Assembly: GCA_029248335.1 (NCBI GenBank)
Contig: JAQWJM010000172.1
Coordinates: 1-28,666, forward strand
Source: UBA12014 sp029248335
GTDB lineage: Bacteria; Planctomycetota; Phycisphaerae; Phycisphaerales; SM1A02
DNA length: 28,666 nt
Direction of reading: 5' to 3'
Shown here: positions 7,288 through 16,888 of the stretch, one piece after another
Layout of the letters: each line of letters opens with the position of its first letter
How positions within the stretch are numbered: position 1 is the first letter of the stretch
Made by a program: the position numbers and the translations under genes
The notes under the pieces: model-generated
Told to the model about the DNA's origin: nothing
Databases searched by the model: none
The model's input: only the letters and a program-made list of their open reading frames with translations

Positions 7288-7659
7288 TTCTTACTTCTCC
7301 TTGAGACCGTCTGCGGAACGGTCGGACGCGGCGCGACGGGATCGACGCACCATTGGTACGAATCGGACTCGCGTGCGTCCAGCAGGTCTCTGGGAGGGAG
7401 ACTGAGGGAACGGGACGACGAAAGACCACGCCGAACACCTCGTTCGACGTCCCGCTTCACTCTTTGCACGTTCCCACACGTGCGCCTCCGGTTCCAAATT
7501 TACCTCATCGAGGTCTGGGCTTCGCGGCAAACTTGAAGAATCCGCGCAAAAGTCGCCCTTCAATACCCCGTTTCGGGCCTTGGAGGGGGTTTTCAGTACC
7601 CTGCCGTACCGAGGTCTCCTTGGTTTTCGGACCTTCCGACGGGCAGTCACCCGGCGAGA
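7288..7659. other. Intergenic region upstream of the secreted protein
   Basis: Noncoding by composition: frames on both strands give Arg/Ser-rich translations. It should contain the promoter and long leader of the minus-strand gene starting at 7287. A TAAATT element on the minus strand (plus 7497-7502) could be a -10 box but has no good -35 partner. GCACGT/ACGTGC, an imperfectly placed 6-bp dyad, lies near 7466-7483. The left-hand genes on the minus strand end at 7660 with no clear terminator. Confidence 0.4.
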
Positions 7660-8403
7660 TCAGTCCTGCTCGACCAGGTACCAGCCACCACCGAGATCCA
7701 CGGTCCAGTTGGTGTTGTCCCAGACGTTTCGATGGTTTCGCAGGGGCGAGCTGCGGGAGGGATCGCCGACGAATCCCGGCGGCGTCGCGACGAAGTACAC
7801 GCCACCGCCGGCACCTCCGCTGAGCTGGAATCCGACGTGTCCCTCGTTTCGTGACTGCCGGATCTGACGGAATCGAAGGATGCCGACGCGGGTGTCGCGG
7901 GGAAACGTCTCGCCGGCGTACGCCCGATCCGCGATCGCCTGCAGCGCATTGCGATGAATCATGAAGTTGGCTCGTAGGGGCCAGTCGGTGAACGGGATGC
8001 TGACGACGACCAGCGGGACGAGATAGCCCAGCACGCGTCGGCGCATCGAGATCGGCTGAATCGGGAGCGCGAGCAGCGTGAACTGCAGGAGGACCAGCGG
8101 GAGGCTGCACACCACGAGCATCCCGACCAGAATCCAGTGGCCTCCGACGAACGAGTACAGGGTCACCGCGAAGGCGAAGATCAGGAACGCCCAGTGGAGG
8201 ACGCTGCAGATCCTGATCAAGCCGCGACGGAATCCCCGATTCCCCACCCTGGCGGTGGTGCGTGGGTCGTCGGGATCGAAACCTCGACCGCATTCCGAGC
8301 AGATCCGGCTGGTGGCACCTTGAAGCACATGGCCGCAACCGATGCAACACCGGTCGTCCGTCCGAGCGTTCGGGCTTTCCTGTGCGACGCGCGTCGACGA
8401 CAT
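7660..8403 (-). CDS. Zinc-ribbon membrane protein, function unknown
   Basis: 247 residues from ATG 8403, which has GAAAGG upstream; an in-frame ATG at 8484 is less likely. The N-terminus has a zinc-ribbon pattern, C-C-I-G-C-G-H (19-25) and C-S-E-C-G-R-G-F (35-42), widespread at the start of Phycisphaerae membrane proteins. Hydrophobic stretches at about 65-85, 88-115 and 124-140 should be transmembrane helices. The C-terminal part (about 145-247) is soluble, with a Gly-rich segment and W/Y residues near the end. No enzymatic motif is visible. The pattern suggests an inner-membrane protein with a cytoplasmic metal-binding head, role unknown. Confidence 0.65.
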   Translation of the reverse strand: MSSTRVAQESPNARTDDRCCIGCGHVLQGATSRICSECGRGFDPDDPRTTARVGNRGFRRGLIRICSVLHWAFLIFAFAVTLYSFVGGHWILVGMLVVCSLPLVLLQFTLLALPIQPISMRRRVLGYLVPLVVVSIPFTDWPLRANFMIHRNALQAIADRAYAGETFPRDTRVGILRFRQIRQSRNEGHVGFQLSGGAGGGVYFVATPPGFVGDPSRSSPLRNHRNVWDNTNWTVDLGGGWYLVEQD

Positions 8404-8440
8404 GTCTGCCTTTCTTCCGGCTTTCGCGGAATCGTGATCA

Positions 8441-8456
8441 CCGGCCTGGTGGCCGG
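8441..8456. repeat. Small perfect hairpin in intergenic leader
   Basis: CCGGCC (8441-8446) and GGCCGG (8451-8456) form a 6-bp stem with a TGGT loop, between the RlmK-like gene and the zinc-ribbon gene, about 38 bases before the latter's start. On the minus strand a T-rich run precedes rather than follows the stem, so it is not a normal terminator for the upstream gene. Confidence 0.3.
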
Positions 8457-8512
8457 AAAGAAGTGTAACCGCTCGTCGCATCACCGCGTGGGAGCACGAG
8501 ACCGCGCCCCGG

Positions 8513-9511
8513 TCAGCGGCGTTTCTCCCATCCTTCGGCGAGTCGCCAGCAGCGGTGTATCCGCTTGTTTCGAAAGTCCTCCGGGACGGATCGGTTGCTG
8601 ATCTCCCGACAGCCGAAGTTCCCCGGCACCGCGTCCGGCGACATCTCGAAGCTTCGGGAATTCGTCGAGAAGAAGATCTCGCCCTTCGGCGCCGCGAAGC
8701 GGGCGAGATCCCGGATCAATCCCGGATGATCTCGATCGATCGAGAACGAGCCCGCCTTCATCCGCTTGGAGTTGGAGAAGGTGGGGGGGTCGCAGATGAT
8801 CGTGTCGTATCGATCGGCATCGTCCTTCGGACCGGCGGCGAGCCACTGGAGGCAGTCCGCCTGGACGAGACGATGGTCCGAGTCGAGCGCATGCCCGTTC
8901 AGGGCCAGGTTGCGCTCGTACCAGTCGAGATAGGTTCTCGACATGTCGACGGTGGTGGTCGCCGCGGCGCCACCGGCGCGAGCGTGGACGCTGAAGGCTC
9001 CGGTGTAGGCGAACAGGTTCAGGACGCGCTTGCCGCCGGCCCGGTCCTGCACGGATTTCCGGGTCGGGCGATGGTCGAGGAAGAGCCCGACGTCCAGGTA
9101 GTCCGAGAGATTCACCTCGAACCGGAGTCCGTGCTCGCGGACGGTCTTGGTGTTCGCCCGGGTGTCCACGCGTTCGTACTGCTCCCGATCGCCGGCGCCG
9201 GAGGACTGTCGTCCCCGGTGCTTGACGTGCATCCGCTCCCGGGGAAGGTCCAGGCCCGCCAGGATCTCCGCCTCCGCGTCCCGCCGATGTTCGACCTCCT
9301 GCTCGAGCGTCTCGTCCTTCTTTCGGGCGAAGAGCCAGACCACCGCGTCGCCCTCGCGGGTGGGATCCGCCGCGTGCTCGTCGGCGTACCAGTCGACGAT
9401 CGCGGGGTATTCGGGCACGTCCCGCTCGTAGAGGCGGAAGCAGGAGATGCCCTGTTTCCGACCCCACTTGGCGAGGTGCCGCATTCGATTGGCGAGACGT
9501 TCACCGAGCAT
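8513..9511 (-). CDS. Stand-alone RlmK-type 23S rRNA methyltransferase
   Basis: 332-residue S-adenosylmethionine-dependent methyltransferase matching the C-terminal (RlmK) half of the fused RlmKL enzyme, which makes N7-methylguanine in 23S rRNA. Typical elements in order: R-L-A-N-R-M-R-H-L-A-K-W (5-16), F-R-L-Y-E-R-D-V-P-E-Y (25-35), N-L-S-D-Y-L-D-V-G-L-F-L-D-H-R (134-148), the SAM-binding L-N-L-F-A-Y-T-G-A-F-S (164-174), T-V-D-M-S-R-T-Y-L-D-W (187-197) and catalytic D-P-P-T-F-S-N-S-K-R (241-250). No THUMP or RlmL domain is present. I chose ATG 9511 because family homology begins there. The frame stays open to ATG 9667 and would add 52 residues with a hydrophobic start; that stretch has coding-like third positions, so the start is uncertain. 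Confidence 0.8.
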   Translation of the reverse strand: MLGERLANRMRHLAKWGRKQGISCFRLYERDVPEYPAIVDWYADEHAADPTREGDAVVWLFARKKDETLEQEVEHRRDAEAEILAGLDLPRERMHVKHRGRQSSGAGDREQYERVDTRANTKTVREHGLRFEVNLSDYLDVGLFLDHRPTRKSVQDRAGGKRVLNLFAYTGAFSVHARAGGAAATTTVDMSRTYLDWYERNLALNGHALDSDHRLVQADCLQWLAAGPKDDADRYDTIICDPPTFSNSKRMKAGSFSIDRDHPGLIRDLARFAAPKGEIFFSTNSRSFEMSPDAVPGNFGCREISNRSVPEDFRNKRIHRCWRLAEGWEKRR

Positions 9512-9683
9512 CGAGGCAGGATATCGCCCGGGCGGGGATCCGACCTGCGCGGCGATCGCCGGCGAGCGGATCACGTCGATTCGAGGGAGGGCGTCATGAG
9601 CCCCGCATCGACGAGCGGAGGCGGTGATCGCGAGGGCGAGCAGTCCGCCGAGGATCTCGAAGATCATCGACGGTCCGCTGAAT

Positions 9684-11327
9684 TCAGAGTCGCACCGATG
9701 TGAACGCGAATGCGTTTCCGTCGAAGAGTCCCCGGTCGCCGAGCTTGAGGCTCGGAATCACGAGGAGCGCCATGAACGAGAGCGTCATGAAGGGGGCCTG
9801 CAGCGTCGAACCGAGGTCCCGGGCGACGGCGCTCACCGCTTCGTATCCGGCCGCGACCTCTTCCGCGGGCCGGTCGCTCATCAGCCCCGCGATCGGAAGC
9901 GAGAGGCCCGCGGTTCGATCACCGTCGACGGCGACCAGGCCGCCACGGCGTTCGAAGACCGCGTTCACCGCCGTCGCGACCGCGTCCGGGCTCGTGCCGA
10001 CCGCGATGACCTGGTGTGAATCGTGGGCGACGCTGCTCGCGATCGCGCCGCGGCGGAGGCCGAATCCCCGGATGAACGCGACCGCGGGTGGGGCGGGCGC
10101 GTATCGATTGCACACCGCGACGAGCAGCACGTCGTCCGCCGGGGCGGTTTGGAGGACGCCGTCCTTCGTGGCGAGGGTGGCGATCGATTCGCCGGTGACG
10201 AGCTCGCCGTCCTCGGCCTCGATGACCCGGACCCGGACCCGGGCGTCGGGCACATCGGCTTCGATCTCGAAGTCCGACGGCTCGAAGCGGGCGTCGCGGA
10301 AGACGTTCGGCGTGGCCACCGCCGCTCCGGGGACCGTGCAGCGGCCGTCCTCGGCGACGAGACGGCCCTCGATCCAGGTCCGGCTCACCCGGAAGTCGAC
10401 GAGGTCGTCGACGAGGATGAAGTCCGCCCGATCACCCTCGCGGAGAAGGCCCACGTCGAGCCCGTAGTGTTCGACCGGATGCAGGCATGCGGCTCGAAGC
10501 ACGTCGAACACGTCGACCCCGTGGGCCACGCATCGGGCGACCGAGCGATCGAGATGACCCTTCAGCAGTTCGTCGGGGTGGGCGTCGTCCGTGGAGAACA
10601 TGGCGAGGTGGGGGAATTCGGTCAGGATCGGCAGGAGCGCGTCGAGGTTGCGGGCGGCGCTGCCCTCGCGGATCAGGATCTTCATGCCGGCCTGCGCCTT
10701 GTCTCTCGCCTCCTCGAGCGAGAAGCACTCGTGATCGGTGGTGATGCCGGCGGCGGCGTACCGAACGGCGTCGTCGCCCCGGAGCCCCGGCGCGTGACCG
10801 TCGACGGGTTTTCCGAGCCGCTTCGCGGCGGCGATCTTGGCCATGACCTCGGGATCCTGATGGAGCACCCCGGGCCAGTTCATCATCTCGGAGAGGTAGC
10901 GGAATCGATCGTCCTCGAGCAGGCGGGCGACCGCCGTCGAATCCAGGCTGGCGCCCGCGGTCTCGAAGTCGGTCGCAGGGACGCAGCTGGGCACGCCGAA
11001 GTGGATCGGCATGCACGCGCGGGCGGCGTCCTCCAGCATGAAGTCCAGACCGGCCTCACCGAGGACGTTGGCGATCTCGTGTGGATCGCTCACCGTCGCG
11101 ACGGTGCCGTGCCGAACCGCGACCCGGGCGAATTCGGCGGGCGGGAGCATGCTGCTCTCGACGTGGACGTGGGCGTCGACGAAACCGGGCAGCAGCACGC
11201 CGGGTGCGACGGAAGCGTCGGAATCGAGCGGGCGGATCGCGTCGATCCGTCCGTCGAGGACGTCGACTTCGGCGGGAAGGATCCGACGGGCATGGAGATC
11301 GACGATCCGATGTCTCAGGGTCTTCAT
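9684..11327 (-). CDS. ade: Adenine deaminase
   Basis: 547 residues, close to the family's usual 570-590. It hydrolyses adenine to hypoxanthine and ammonia in purine salvage or catabolism. Amidohydrolase features visible: H-V-H-V-E-S-S-M (53-60) with metal His53 and His55; the diagnostic D-P-H-E-I-A-N-V-L-G (81-90); D-G-H-A-P-G-L (176-182); T-D-H-E-C-F-S (197-203); and S-T-D-D-A-H-P-D-E-L (245-254). The C-terminal half carries the second beta domain expected of the family. The start at 11327 is marked by immediate homology, though the ribosome-binding site is weak. It is divergent from the chaA-like gene and follows the same direction as the methyltransferase gene 172 bases downstream. Confidence 0.93.
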   Translation of the reverse strand: MKTLRHRIVDLHARRILPAEVDVLDGRIDAIRPLDSDASVAPGVLLPGFVDAHVHVESSMLPPAEFARVAVRHGTVATVSDPHEIANVLGEAGLDFMLEDAARACMPIHFGVPSCVPATDFETAGASLDSTAVARLLEDDRFRYLSEMMNWPGVLHQDPEVMAKIAAAKRLGKPVDGHAPGLRGDDAVRYAAAGITTDHECFSLEEARDKAQAGMKILIREGSAARNLDALLPILTEFPHLAMFSTDDAHPDELLKGHLDRSVARCVAHGVDVFDVLRAACLHPVEHYGLDVGLLREGDRADFILVDDLVDFRVSRTWIEGRLVAEDGRCTVPGAAVATPNVFRDARFEPSDFEIEADVPDARVRVRVIEAEDGELVTGESIATLATKDGVLQTAPADDVLLVAVCNRYAPAPPAVAFIRGFGLRRGAIASSVAHDSHQVIAVGTSPDAVATAVNAVFERRGGLVAVDGDRTAGLSLPIAGLMSDRPAEEVAAGYEAVSAVARDLGSTLQAPFMTLSFMALLVIPSLKLGDRGLFDGNAFAFTSVRL

Positions 11328-11488
11328 GTCGCCAGCCTAGCGGAACGACTCGGACGTCCGCCGGCGAAGTCCGGGTGGTTCGATTTCATGGAGATGGTCG
11401 TCGCATCCGATATCATCTGCATGGACCGTGTGGCGGTCCTTCCGGACGTCGTGAGGATCGACCGAAACGATCTTCGAGCGAGCACCTC
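11328..11488. promoter_or_regulatory. Divergent promoter region ade / chaA-like
   Basis: 161 bases separate two genes transcribed away from each other, so promoters for both must lie here or inside the genes. It contains a 10-bp palindrome CGGACGTCCG (11351-11360) and an AT-richer patch with TATCAT (11411-11416), a possible -10 for the plus-strand gene. No convincing -35 element was seen. Confidence 0.35.
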
Positions 11489-12640
11489 ATGCGATCGCAA
11501 CGCAGTCCCTGGCGTCCTGACATCCTCGCCCGACGCGAGGCGTCGCTGCTCGTCGGCATCGTCTCGGTGGTGATCTTCACGATCTTCGGCGGCGGCTGGC
11601 TCGGTGACCTCGCGAATCCGGCGTGGGCTTCCTTCATGTTCGCCTGGCTCTTCGCGGTGATGCTCTGGGCGTCGTTCGGGGTGGTCCGCCACGCCGATGG
11701 TCTGGCGGTCCGGTTGGGCGAACCCTTCGGCACCCTCATCCTGACCCTCGCGGTGATCAGCATCGAAGTCGTGATGATCTCGGCGGTGATGGTCACCGGG
11801 GAGGAGGCGCCGGCCCTCGCCCGAGACACGATGTTCGCGGTCCTCATGATCGTGCTCAATGGAATGTTCGGACTGACGCTCGTCCTCGGCGGGCTTCGGC
11901 ATCGGGAACAGATCTTCAACCTGAAGAGTGCGGCGGCCTATCTCGGGGTGCTCATTCCGCTCGCCGCCATGGGGCTGGTGATTCCGCGGTTCACCGAATC
12001 GACCGGCGACGCGTCCGCCTCGCCGCTCTTCGCGACCTTTCTCATCCTGATGTCGGTCGTCCTCTACGGCGTGTTCCTCGGGCTTCAGTCCGCCCAGCAG
12101 CGTCATGATTTTCAGCAGCCCGCGACCACCGGCAGCGATCAGGACGCCGCCCCGGAAGACGATCACGCGGGGGTCGAGGTGATCGGGGTCCGTTACCACT
12201 CGATCCTGCTGGTCCTCACCATGCTTCCGATCGTGTTGCTTTCGAAGAAGATGGCGTTGGTGGTCGACCACGGGACCGCGGCCCTCGGCGCACCGGCCGC
12301 CCTCGGTGGATTCCTCGTCGCGATCCTGGTGCTCTCGCCGGAGGCGATGGCCGCGGTTCGGGCGGCGATGGCCAACCGTCTTCAACGGACCGTCAACATC
12401 GCGTTGGGGTCGGCGGTCGCCACGATCGGACTGACCATCCCTGCCGTGCTGATCATCGGGTTCGTGACCGGGAAGAAGGTCGAACTCGGACTTGAAAACG
12501 TCGAATTGGTGCTCCTTGTGACCACGATTCTCGCCGCGATGGTGAATTTCGGGAGCGGACGGAGTACCGTTCTACAAGGAGCGATACACACGCTCCTGTT
12601 CCTCGCCTACGTGGTCCTTCTCTTCGACGTACCGACCTGA
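11489..12640 (+). CDS. chaA: ChaA-type calcium/sodium:proton antiporter
   Basis: 383-residue inner-membrane protein with about eleven hydrophobic helices, matching the ChaA branch of the cation/Ca2+ exchangers. The two internal alpha repeats are visible: G-E-P-F-G-T-L-I-L-T-L-A-V-I-S-I-E-V (about 76-93), and L-S-P-E-A-M-A-A-V-R-A-A (about 282-293) followed by N-I-A-L-G-S-A-V-A-T-I-G-L-T-I-P. The conserved acidic residues lie in these repeats. A hydrophilic acidic loop (about 210-230, D-Q-D-A-A-P-E-D-D-H) separates the halves. Such proteins extrude Ca2+, Na+ or K+ in exchange for protons, often for alkali or salt tolerance. The ATG at 11489 is the first with membrane-protein character; upstream frame to 11081 is antisense to ade. 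Confidence 0.85.
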   Translation: MRSQRSPWRPDILARREASLLVGIVSVVIFTIFGGGWLGDLANPAWASFMFAWLFAVMLWASFGVVRHADGLAVRLGEPFGTLILTLAVISIEVVMISAVMVTGEEAPALARDTMFAVLMIVLNGMFGLTLVLGGLRHREQIFNLKSAAAYLGVLIPLAAMGLVIPRFTESTGDASASPLFATFLILMSVVLYGVFLGLQSAQQRHDFQQPATTGSDQDAAPEDDHAGVEVIGVRYHSILLVLTMLPIVLLSKKMALVVDHGTAALGAPAALGGFLVAILVLSPEAMAAVRAAMANRLQRTVNIALGSAVATIGLTIPAVLIIGFVTGKKVELGLENVELVLLVTTILAAMVNFGSGRSTVLQGAIHTLLFLAYVVLLFDVPT

Positions 12641-12687
12641 GACCGCATTCGCGAACCATTTCCAGACACCCCGACCCGGAGCGCCGC

Positions 12688-12912
12688 ATGGCCACCCGAA
12701 AGCAACTCGACAAACAGAAGAAGGCTCGAGCCCTCAAGAAGAAGAAGATCACCCTCGCCAAGGAGGCGAGTCGTCGTGAAGAGGGGGCGGACGAGCGGGC
12801 GGAACGGCTCGAACGTCAGGCGAACGACCGTCAGTTCGGCGGCGACGCCGGCAAGGGGGGCCCGCGAAAGGCCGTCACCGGTCCCAAGATGCATCGTCCT
12901 CAGGGAGGCTGA
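12688..12912 (+). CDS. Small highly basic protein
   Basis: 74 residues, not recognised. The first half is a run of Lys/Arg-rich helix (K-Q-L-D-K-Q-K-K-A-R, then L-K-K-K-K-I-T), followed by a charged Glu/Arg helix (about 25-48) and a Gly/Pro/Lys tail. The composition suggests binding to nucleic acid or the ribosome, or an intrinsically disordered protein. GGAG precedes the ATG at normal spacing and the codons show the genome's G/C third-position bias, so it is probably real. It lies 47 bases after the antiporter gene and 57 before the dehydrogenase gene, and could be transcribed with either. Confidence 0.6.
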   Translation: MATRKQLDKQKKARALKKKKITLAKEASRREEGADERAERLERQANDRQFGGDAGKGGPRKAVTGPKMHRPQGG

Positions 12913-12969
12913 CGCGTCCCAGGTGATGTCCGCCGATCGCGATCCTCGAGCCCGGAACGGAGTCTCCCC

Positions 12970-14457
12970 ATGTCGACCCAGTCCCTTCACCACCTCATCG
13001 GAGGTGTGGCGCACGAAGACGCCGGCACCACGCAACGGGTCAACATCGATCCGGCCACCGGCAAGACGGTCTCGGTCGCACCGCTCGACGCGGTCGACGC
13101 GGCCGATCGGGCGGTGGCGGCGGCGGCCTCGGCGTTCGAATCGTGGTCGCAGACCCCGGTGGGCGACCGGATCCAGCACCTCTTCCGCTACAAGGCGATC
13201 CTCGAGGATCACGCCGAGGAGCTGGCGGGCATCCTGGTCCGAGAGCACGGCAAGACGATGGGGGAATCGGTCGGATCGGTGCGACGGGGGATCGACTGCA
13301 TCGAACACGCCTGCGCCGCGCCCGTTCTCATGATGGGCCGGACCCTTCCGCAGATCGCGGTCTCCTCGTCGTTCTGCCGGACCGAGGACGAGGGCGGCGT
13401 CGGCCTCGATTCCTCGGCGGATCGAATGCCGCTCGGCGTCTGCGTCGGCATCACGCCGTTCAACTTTCCGATCATGGTTCCGATGTGGATGTGGCCGATG
13501 GCGGTCGCGTGCGGCAACACCTTCGTGCTGAAGCCCTCCGAGAAGGATCCGATCTCCGCGGTGCGAACCACCGAGCTGGCGCACGAAGCCGGATTCCCCG
13601 AAGGGGTGTTGAATCTCGTTCACGGGGGACCGGCGGTCGTCGATCGTCTCCTCGCCCATGAAGACGTCGCGGCGGTGTCCTTCGTCGGCTCGACGCGGGC
13701 CGGCGCCTCGATCTACGCGAAGGGTGCGGCGCACGGCAAGCGGGTCCAGTGCATGTGCGGGGCGAAGAACTTCTCGATCATCATGCCGGACGCCAATCGA
13801 GGCGCCGCGGTCGACGGGATCTTCGGATCCGCGTTCGGAAACACCGGGCAACGTTGTCTCGCGGGAAGCGTCGTGGTGTGCGTCGGCGACTCGGCGGACT
13901 GGTTCGTCCCCGCGCTGGTCGAGCGGACCAGGGGGATCAAGATCGGGGCGGGAGATCGACCGGACACCTCCATGGGTCCGATGCAGGATCTCGAATCGCG
14001 GGATCGCGTCCTCGAATACGTCGGCATCGGCGAGGCGGAGGGCGCCTCCGTGCTCATCGACGGCCGCACCGCGGACATCCCCTCGACCGGCTGCTTCGTC
14101 GGGCCGACGATCCTCGACCATGTGACGCCAGACATGCGGGTGGGCACCGAGGAGATCTTCGGACCGGTGCTGTCGGTGATGCGGGCGGGCTCGCTCGAGG
14201 AAGCGGTGGGATTCGTCAACCGCTCCGAGTACGGCAACATGTCGGTCATCTTCACCGACTCCGGCCACGCGGTCCGGAAGTTCGAGCGCACGGTCCAGGC
14301 CGGCATGCTCGGCGTGAACGTGGGCGTCCCGGCGCCGATGGCGGCCTTCCCGTTCAGCGGTTGGAAGAAGTCGTTCTACGGCGACCTGCATGTGAACGGC
14401 GAGGATGGGGCCCGTTTCTTCACCAAGTCGAGAGTCACGGTCCGTCGCTGGATCTAG
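12970..14457 (+). CDS. mmsA: CoA-acylating (methyl)malonate-semialdehyde dehydrogenase
   Basis: 495 residues, normal for the family. It oxidises methylmalonate semialdehyde to propionyl-CoA and malonate semialdehyde to acetyl-CoA, with NAD+ and CoA and release of CO2. Visible features: G-I-T-P-F-N-F-P (about 158-165), F-V-L-K-P-S-E-K-D-P (NAD binding), F-V-G-S-T-R-A-G, and catalytic Cys296 in F-G-N-T-G-Q-R-C-L-A-G. At the place where ordinary aldehyde dehydrogenases carry the general-base Glu, it has C-G-A-K-N, as in MmsA enzymes. In this cluster it would take the semialdehydes made by the aminotransferase from beta-alanine and beta-aminoisobutyrate. CGGAG lies eight bases before the ATG. It is the first of five plus-strand genes with short gaps. 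Confidence 0.93.
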   Translation: MSTQSLHHLIGGVAHEDAGTTQRVNIDPATGKTVSVAPLDAVDAADRAVAAAASAFESWSQTPVGDRIQHLFRYKAILEDHAEELAGILVREHGKTMGESVGSVRRGIDCIEHACAAPVLMMGRTLPQIAVSSSFCRTEDEGGVGLDSSADRMPLGVCVGITPFNFPIMVPMWMWPMAVACGNTFVLKPSEKDPISAVRTTELAHEAGFPEGVLNLVHGGPAVVDRLLAHEDVAAVSFVGSTRAGASIYAKGAAHGKRVQCMCGAKNFSIIMPDANRGAAVDGIFGSAFGNTGQRCLAGSVVVCVGDSADWFVPALVERTRGIKIGAGDRPDTSMGPMQDLESRDRVLEYVGIGEAEGASVLIDGRTADIPSTGCFVGPTILDHVTPDMRVGTEEIFGPVLSVMRAGSLEEAVGFVNRSEYGNMSVIFTDSGHAVRKFERTVQAGMLGVNVGVPAPMAAFPFSGWKKSFYGDLHVNGEDGARFFTKSRVTVRRWI

Positions 14458-14469
14458 GGAGCAGGAACC

Positions 14470-15339
14470 ATGCCCAGAATCACCCGCGCAGCGCTCATTC
14501 AGGCTTCGAACGCCCTTCCGGACTCGACGGATCTCGAGGCGATCAAGGCGGCGATGATCGAGAAGCACGTCGGATTGATCGCGGAGGCGGCGGAACGGGG
14601 CGCGAACGTCTGCTGTCTCCAGGAGATCTTCTACGGACCGTACTTCTGCGCCGAACAGGATCCCCGCTGGTATCGCACCGCGGAAGCGGTGCCCGACGGT
14701 CCCACGATCAGGCTCATGCAGGAACTCGCGAAGAAGCACGCCATGGTGATGGTCGTGCCCGTCTACGAGGAGGCGATGACCGGCGTCTACTACAACACCG
14801 CCGCGGTCATCGACGAAACGGGCGAGTATCTCGGCAAGTACCGCAAGCACCACATCCCGCATTGTCAGCCGGGCTTCTGGGAGAAGTTCTACTTCACGCC
14901 CGGGGACAACGGCTATCCGGTCTTCGAGACGCGATACGGCAGGATCGGGGTCTACATCTGCTACGACCGGCACTTCCCCGAGGGCGCCCGCGAGCTCGGG
15001 TTGAACGGCGCCGAGATCGTGTTCAATCCCTCGGCGACCGTGGCGGGACTCAGCGAGTACCTCTGGAAGCTCGAGCAGCCCGCGCACGCGGTGGCCAACC
15101 AGTACTTCGTCGGGGCGATCAACCGGGTCGGCACGGAGGCGCCCTGGAACATCGGGGAGTTCTACGGCCAGAGCTACTTCTGCGATCCTCGCGGCCAGAT
15201 CATGGTCGAGGGATCGCGTGACCGGGACGAGGTGATCATCGCGGATCTCGACCTGGATCTGATCCAGACGGTGCGCGACACCTGGCAGTTCTTTCGTGAC
15301 CGTCGGCCGGAATCCTACGAGGGCATCGCCGCCTGGTGA
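14470..15339 (+). CDS. Beta-ureidopropionase (N-carbamoyl-beta-alanine amidohydrolase)
   Basis: 289-residue nitrilase-superfamily hydrolase. It is expected to convert N-carbamoyl-beta-alanine (from uracil) and N-carbamoyl-beta-aminoisobutyrate (from thymine) to the beta-amino acid, CO2 and ammonia, in the cytoplasm. The catalytic triad is clear: Glu52 in C-L-Q-E-I-F-Y, Lys126 in G-K-Y-R-K-H-H-I-P, and Cys164 in V-Y-I-C-Y-D-R-H-F-P-E. The C-Y-D-R-H-F-P-E and Q-P-G-F-W-E-K-F-Y-F-T-P-G-D signatures point to beta-ureidopropionase rather than a simple nitrilase, though N-carbamoylputrescine amidase is a close relative. Start at 14470 has GGGAGCAGGA upstream and lies 12 bases after the mmsA stop, so the two are co-transcribed. 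Confidence 0.88.
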   Translation: MPRITRAALIQASNALPDSTDLEAIKAAMIEKHVGLIAEAAERGANVCCLQEIFYGPYFCAEQDPRWYRTAEAVPDGPTIRLMQELAKKHAMVMVVPVYEEAMTGVYYNTAAVIDETGEYLGKYRKHHIPHCQPGFWEKFYFTPGDNGYPVFETRYGRIGVYICYDRHFPEGARELGLNGAEIVFNPSATVAGLSEYLWKLEQPAHAVANQYFVGAINRVGTEAPWNIGEFYGQSYFCDPRGQIMVEGSRDRDEVIIADLDLDLIQTVRDTWQFFRDRRPESYEGIAAW

Positions 15340-15421
15340 ACCGGCCCGAAGATTCCGCGACCTCGATCCGCGGTGAACGGCCGAGGGCCGTCCCGCACGC
15401 CCCTTCGGGAGGTGCATGCAG

Positions 15422-16877
<1,456 letters not shown>

Positions 16878-16888
<11 letters not shown>

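Noticed and set aside
11081..11488. N-terminal extension of the ChaA-like protein
   Set aside because: The extension is antisense to adenine deaminase and Arg-rich; membrane-protein sequence begins just after ATG 11489.
10023..11573. 516-codon open frame on the plus strand
   Set aside because: Antisense to adenine deaminase and runs past it; composition is that of a shadow frame.
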